Below, in pieces: positions 61,787 through 64,000 of a stretch of 64,000 bases of DNA (positions are counted from its first letter, which is position 1; every line of letters starts with the position of its first letter). Below the pieces are notes generated by a model. It was not told the DNA's origin and ran no database searches. It saw only the letters and a program-made list of their open reading frames with translations. Made by a program: the position numbers and the translations under genes. Origin of the DNA: Pseudorhodoferax aquiterrae (GTDB lineage: Bacteria; Pseudomonadota; Gammaproteobacteria; Burkholderiales; Burkholderiaceae_C); the NCBI RefSeq assembly GCF_014652235.1, contig NZ_BMYK01000008.1, positions 1 to 64,000 on the forward strand, read 5' to 3'.

Positions 61787-62593
61787 ATGCCCGCGAGCCG
61801 CTCCGCCATCCTCGACCCCAAGCCCGGGGCCTCGCCTGCCAACCGCTCGCTGGAGCGCGGCATCGAGATCCTGCGCGCGTTCCGGCCGGGTTCGGAACTG
61901 CTCGGCAATGCGGACCTGGTGGAGCGCACGGGCCTGTCCAAGGCCACCGTGAGCCGGCTCACGCAGACCCTGGTGGGCATGGGCATGCTGCAGCAGGACA
62001 GCGCCGGACGCGCGTTCCGCCTGGCACCCGCGGTGCTGAGCCTGGGGCAGGCCATGCGCACGGGCTCGCGCATCCTCGCGGTGGCGGCGCCATTCATGCA
62101 GGCGCTGGCGCAGCGCGAGCGCATCAACGTGGGACTGGCCGCGCCCGACCGCGACGAGATGGTCTACCTCGAATCGATCCGCTATGCGCGGCGCGTGGCG
62201 CTGCGCCAGGTGGTGTCGGGCCAGCGCGTGCCGATGGAGCTCACCTCGCTCGGCCGCGCCTACCTCGCAGTGGCACCGCCGGCGCGCCGCAAGGCCCTGC
62301 TCGCCCTGTTCCGCAGCCGGCGCGGCCGCACCTGGCCGGCATTGGCCGAGGCGATCGAAGCGTCACGCCAGGCGGTGCTTGCGCATGGGTACTGCGCGGC
62401 GTCCTGGCAGCCCGAGGTGGTGGCCGTGGCGACGCCGCTGGACGCGTTCGGTGCGCCCTACGTGCTCAACCTCAGCACGTCGACCGAGGAACCCCTCGAA
62501 CAAGCGGCCGCGCGCCTGGCCACACCGCTGCTGGAACTGCGCGCCGCGGTCGTGCGGGCCGAGGCGCAGCAGTCGGCCTGGCCGGCGGGCTGA
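61787..62593 (+). CDS. IclR-family transcriptional regulator
   Basis: A 268-residue IclR protein. The winged HTH is NRSLERGIEILRAFRPGSELLGNADLVERTGLSKATVSRLTQTLVGMGML (about 17-65). The effector GAF-like domain includes RINVGLAAPDRDEMVYLESI, VSGQRVPMELTSLGRAYLAVAPP and HGYCAASWQPEVVAVATPLDAFGAPYVLNLS. Divergent from the Bug/enoyl-CoA hydratase operon (start about 170 bases from the Bug gene), so it probably controls that operon. Followed by a convergent Bug gene. Confidence 0.9.
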   Translation: MPASRSAILDPKPGASPANRSLERGIEILRAFRPGSELLGNADLVERTGLSKATVSRLTQTLVGMGMLQQDSAGRAFRLAPAVLSLGQAMRTGSRILAVAAPFMQALAQRERINVGLAAPDRDEMVYLESIRYARRVALRQVVSGQRVPMELTSLGRAYLAVAPPARRKALLALFRSRRGRTWPALAEAIEASRQAVLAHGYCAASWQPEVVAVATPLDAFGAPYVLNLSTSTEEPLEQAAARLATPLLELRAAVVRAEAQQSAWPAG

Positions 62594-62835
62594 GGCGCCA
62601 CATCGGCGTCCAGACGCCGCGCCGAGCGCCTCGCTTCTTCCTGGCCACGGAGCGGCGAACAGCTGTGGTCGCAAGCCCTGCCGGTCCCAGGGACTGCCGG
62701 CCGGGACGACGCGCAGCGGTCGGCGCGGCCAGGCCGAGGCCCATGCGCGGACCATCGCGGAGCCCAACACGTTGCCCGCACCGCAAGACAGCAGTGTGCG
62801 GTGGGAAGGGGATTGCTTGAGCACGGCGCGCCTGC

Positions 62836-63825
62836 TCAATCCAGCTTGACGCCCGCCGCGCGCACCACCTGGCCCCACATCGCGCGGTCGGCCTCGATGA
62901 AGGCCGCGAACTCGGCCGGCGTGTTGCAGCGCAGCTCGCCGCCGTAGTCGCGCCACTTCTTCTGCAGGTCGGGCGACTGGCAGACCTTGGCCATGGCCGC
63001 GCTGAGCTTTTCCAGGATGGCCGTCGGTGTGCCGGCCGGCGCCAGCACGCCCTGCCAGGCGATGGGCGTGTAGTCGGGAAGGCCCTGCTCGGCGAAGGTG
63101 GGCACGTCCGGGAAGCTCGGATGGCGCGCCTTGCCCGTGATACCCAGCAGCTTGAGCTTGCCGCCGCGGATGGGACCGGCCGCCGCCGGCAGGCCGTCGA
63201 ACATCAGCTGCACCTGGCCGGCCATCAGGTCGGTGTAGGGGCTGTTGCTGTTGTAGGGAACGAGGTTGCTGCGCACGCCGGCCGCGTTGTTGAACCACAC
63301 GCCCGACAGGTGCGAATAGCTGCCCGGCCCCTGCGTGGCCACGGCGACCGACTCGGGCCTGGCCTTGAGCTGGGCCACGAGTTCGCGCGCGTCCTTCGCC
63401 GCCAGGCCCGGCGTGGCGATCAGGCCGGTGTTGAGCACGCCCAGCAGGCTGATCGGCGCGAAGTCGCGGGCGGCGTTGAACGGCAGCTTGCTGTACAGGT
63501 GCGGCACCACCGACAGCGAGCTCGTGGTGCCGATGTACAGCGTGTAGCCGTCGGCCGGCGCGCGGGCCGCGGCCTCGGTGCCGATGATGTTCGAGGCGCC
63601 CGGACGGTTCTCGACGAAGAAGCTCTGGCCCAGCACGGCCGTGAGCCCGGCCGCCAGCTCGCGCGCGTTGGCGTCCGGCCCGCTGCCTGCGGGGAACGGC
63701 GCAACGATGCGCACCGGTTTGGCCGGGTAGTCGGCCTGCGCTGCCGCGCCCAGCGGTATGGCGGCCAGCAGCGCCGCCAGCGCCAACCCCGCCCCGCTTT
63801 TCACGAACCCTTGGAAAAAAGCCAT
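62836..63825 (-). CDS. Bug-family tripartite tricarboxylate transporter substrate-binding protein
   Basis: A 329-residue binding protein from ATG 63825 (MAFFQGFVKSGAGLALAALL) with AGGAGACATCG upstream. Signal peptide to about AAAQA (residue 31), then YPAKPVRIVAPFPAGSGPDANARELA, ENRPGASNIIGTEAAARAPADGYTLYIGTTSSLSVVPHLYSKLPFN, VPYNSNSPYTDLMAGQVQLMFDGL and ADRAMWGQVVRAAGVKLD. The GSGPDANAR variant replaces the common GGGTDxxAR. A sigma70-like promoter is upstream at 63868-63895. No TctAB partner seen. Confidence 0.93.
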   Translation of the reverse strand: MAFFQGFVKSGAGLALAALLAAIPLGAAAQADYPAKPVRIVAPFPAGSGPDANARELAAGLTAVLGQSFFVENRPGASNIIGTEAAARAPADGYTLYIGTTSSLSVVPHLYSKLPFNAARDFAPISLLGVLNTGLIATPGLAAKDARELVAQLKARPESVAVATQGPGSYSHLSGVWFNNAAGVRSNLVPYNSNSPYTDLMAGQVQLMFDGLPAAAGPIRGGKLKLLGITGKARHPSFPDVPTFAEQGLPDYTPIAWQGVLAPAGTPTAILEKLSAAMAKVCQSPDLQKKWRDYGGELRCNTPAEFAAFIEADRAMWGQVVRAAGVKLD

Positions 63826-63867
63826 CGATGTCTCCTGTTGCGAATGTGTGCCCATTGCACGGCGTGA

Positions 63868-63895
63868 ATCTTACAAAAATCCAGTCTATTGTCAA
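63868..63895 (-). promoter_or_regulatory. Sigma70-type promoter for the Bug gene at 62836
   Basis: On the minus strand TTGACA (63895-63890), a 16-base spacer and TAAGAT (63873-63868) lie about 43 bases upstream of the start codon. Position and consensus suit the Bug gene. The same AT-rich gap also holds the promoter of the plus-strand gene. Confidence 0.6.
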
Positions 63896-63970
63896 AATAC
63901 GATAATTCAGATACTATTTGACCATCGACACGATCATCAAGGACACCCGTTATCGGGAGGAGACAATTCG

Positions 63971-64000
63971 ATGGAAACACCTTCGCAACTGCAGTTCAGC
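63971..64000 (+). CDS. Start of a gene continuing beyond the window
   Basis: ATG 63971 follows a strong ribosome-binding site (GGGAGGAG, 63955-63962) and gives METPSQLQFS before the window ends. Too short to identify. Divergent from the Bug gene. Confidence 0.6.
   Translation, partial: METPSQLQFS

Overview
The window is high-GC DNA from a betaproteobacterium, most likely Burkholderiales (Comamonadaceae/Alcaligenaceae-like). I infer this from the GC-rich codon use, a LexA-controlled imuA-imuB-dnaE2 mutasome, several Bug/TctC-type tricarboxylate-transporter binding proteins, a PaoABC-type molybdo-flavoprotein operon and a PEP-CTERM protein. The replicon type cannot be settled: no replication or conjugation genes are visible.

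Layout. 1-411: an aldehyde dehydrogenase start cut by an IS21-like end. 1064-1732: a membrane protein. 2027-7195: the SOS mutasome (minus strand), with a perfect LexA box and the remnant of a divergent alkB-like gene. 7599-11544: a three-subunit Mo/FAD/FeS aldehyde or xanthine oxidoreductase, then a broken alpha/beta hydrolase. 12331-15908: a two-gene Gabija-type defence operon (OLD-family nuclease plus UvrD-like helicase). 16224-23619: small stress or redox genes (MarR/cupin pair, PEP-CTERM protein, OsmC, AhpD-like), an SRAP/YedK protein, a decayed Ku/HTH locus and a three-gene minus-strand operon (TPP enzyme, histidine phosphatase, flavodoxin-like reductase). 24000-34588: a second DNA-repair zone, with a LexA-boxed UvrD-like helicase, Ku coupled to a MerR-HTH/TPR protein, and a second SRAP protein lacking its catalytic Cys and His. 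34621-36255: a TIR gene and partner, both frameshifted. 38063-42178: an IS21 element next to a truncated, nonsense-mutated IS66. 42180-46840: a gene-poor stretch with a lower-GC island and a chain of doubtful short ORFs. 46846-52625: a Tn7-like transposition module (fused TnsAB, TnsC/TniB, TniQ, terminator, TGT...ACA right end with TnsB-type repeats) inserted into a CaiB/BaiF CoA-transferase gene. 52626-64000: ordinary catabolic genes (truncated CoA-transferase, HMG-CoA-lyase-like, LysR, MmgE/PrpD, acyl-CoA synthetase, enoyl-CoA hydratase, three Bug proteins, IclR).

How it fits together. The left 37 kb is dense in DNA damage, repair and defence functions: ImuABC, a LexA-boxed helicase, Ku with its partner, two SRAP proteins, Gabija and TIR. 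Many broken genes and IS fragments lie among them, which suggests an accessory island. The right 11 kb is a normal catabolic operon for an organic acid handled as a CoA thioester; the Tn7-like element has cut its last gene. I could not find the left end of the Tn7-like element, so I cannot say how much of the repair/defence region is its cargo.

Limits. All calls come from reading the sequence and translations. Several frameshifts (34.6-36.2 kb, 39.5 kb, 60.87 kb) could be true decay or sequencing errors.
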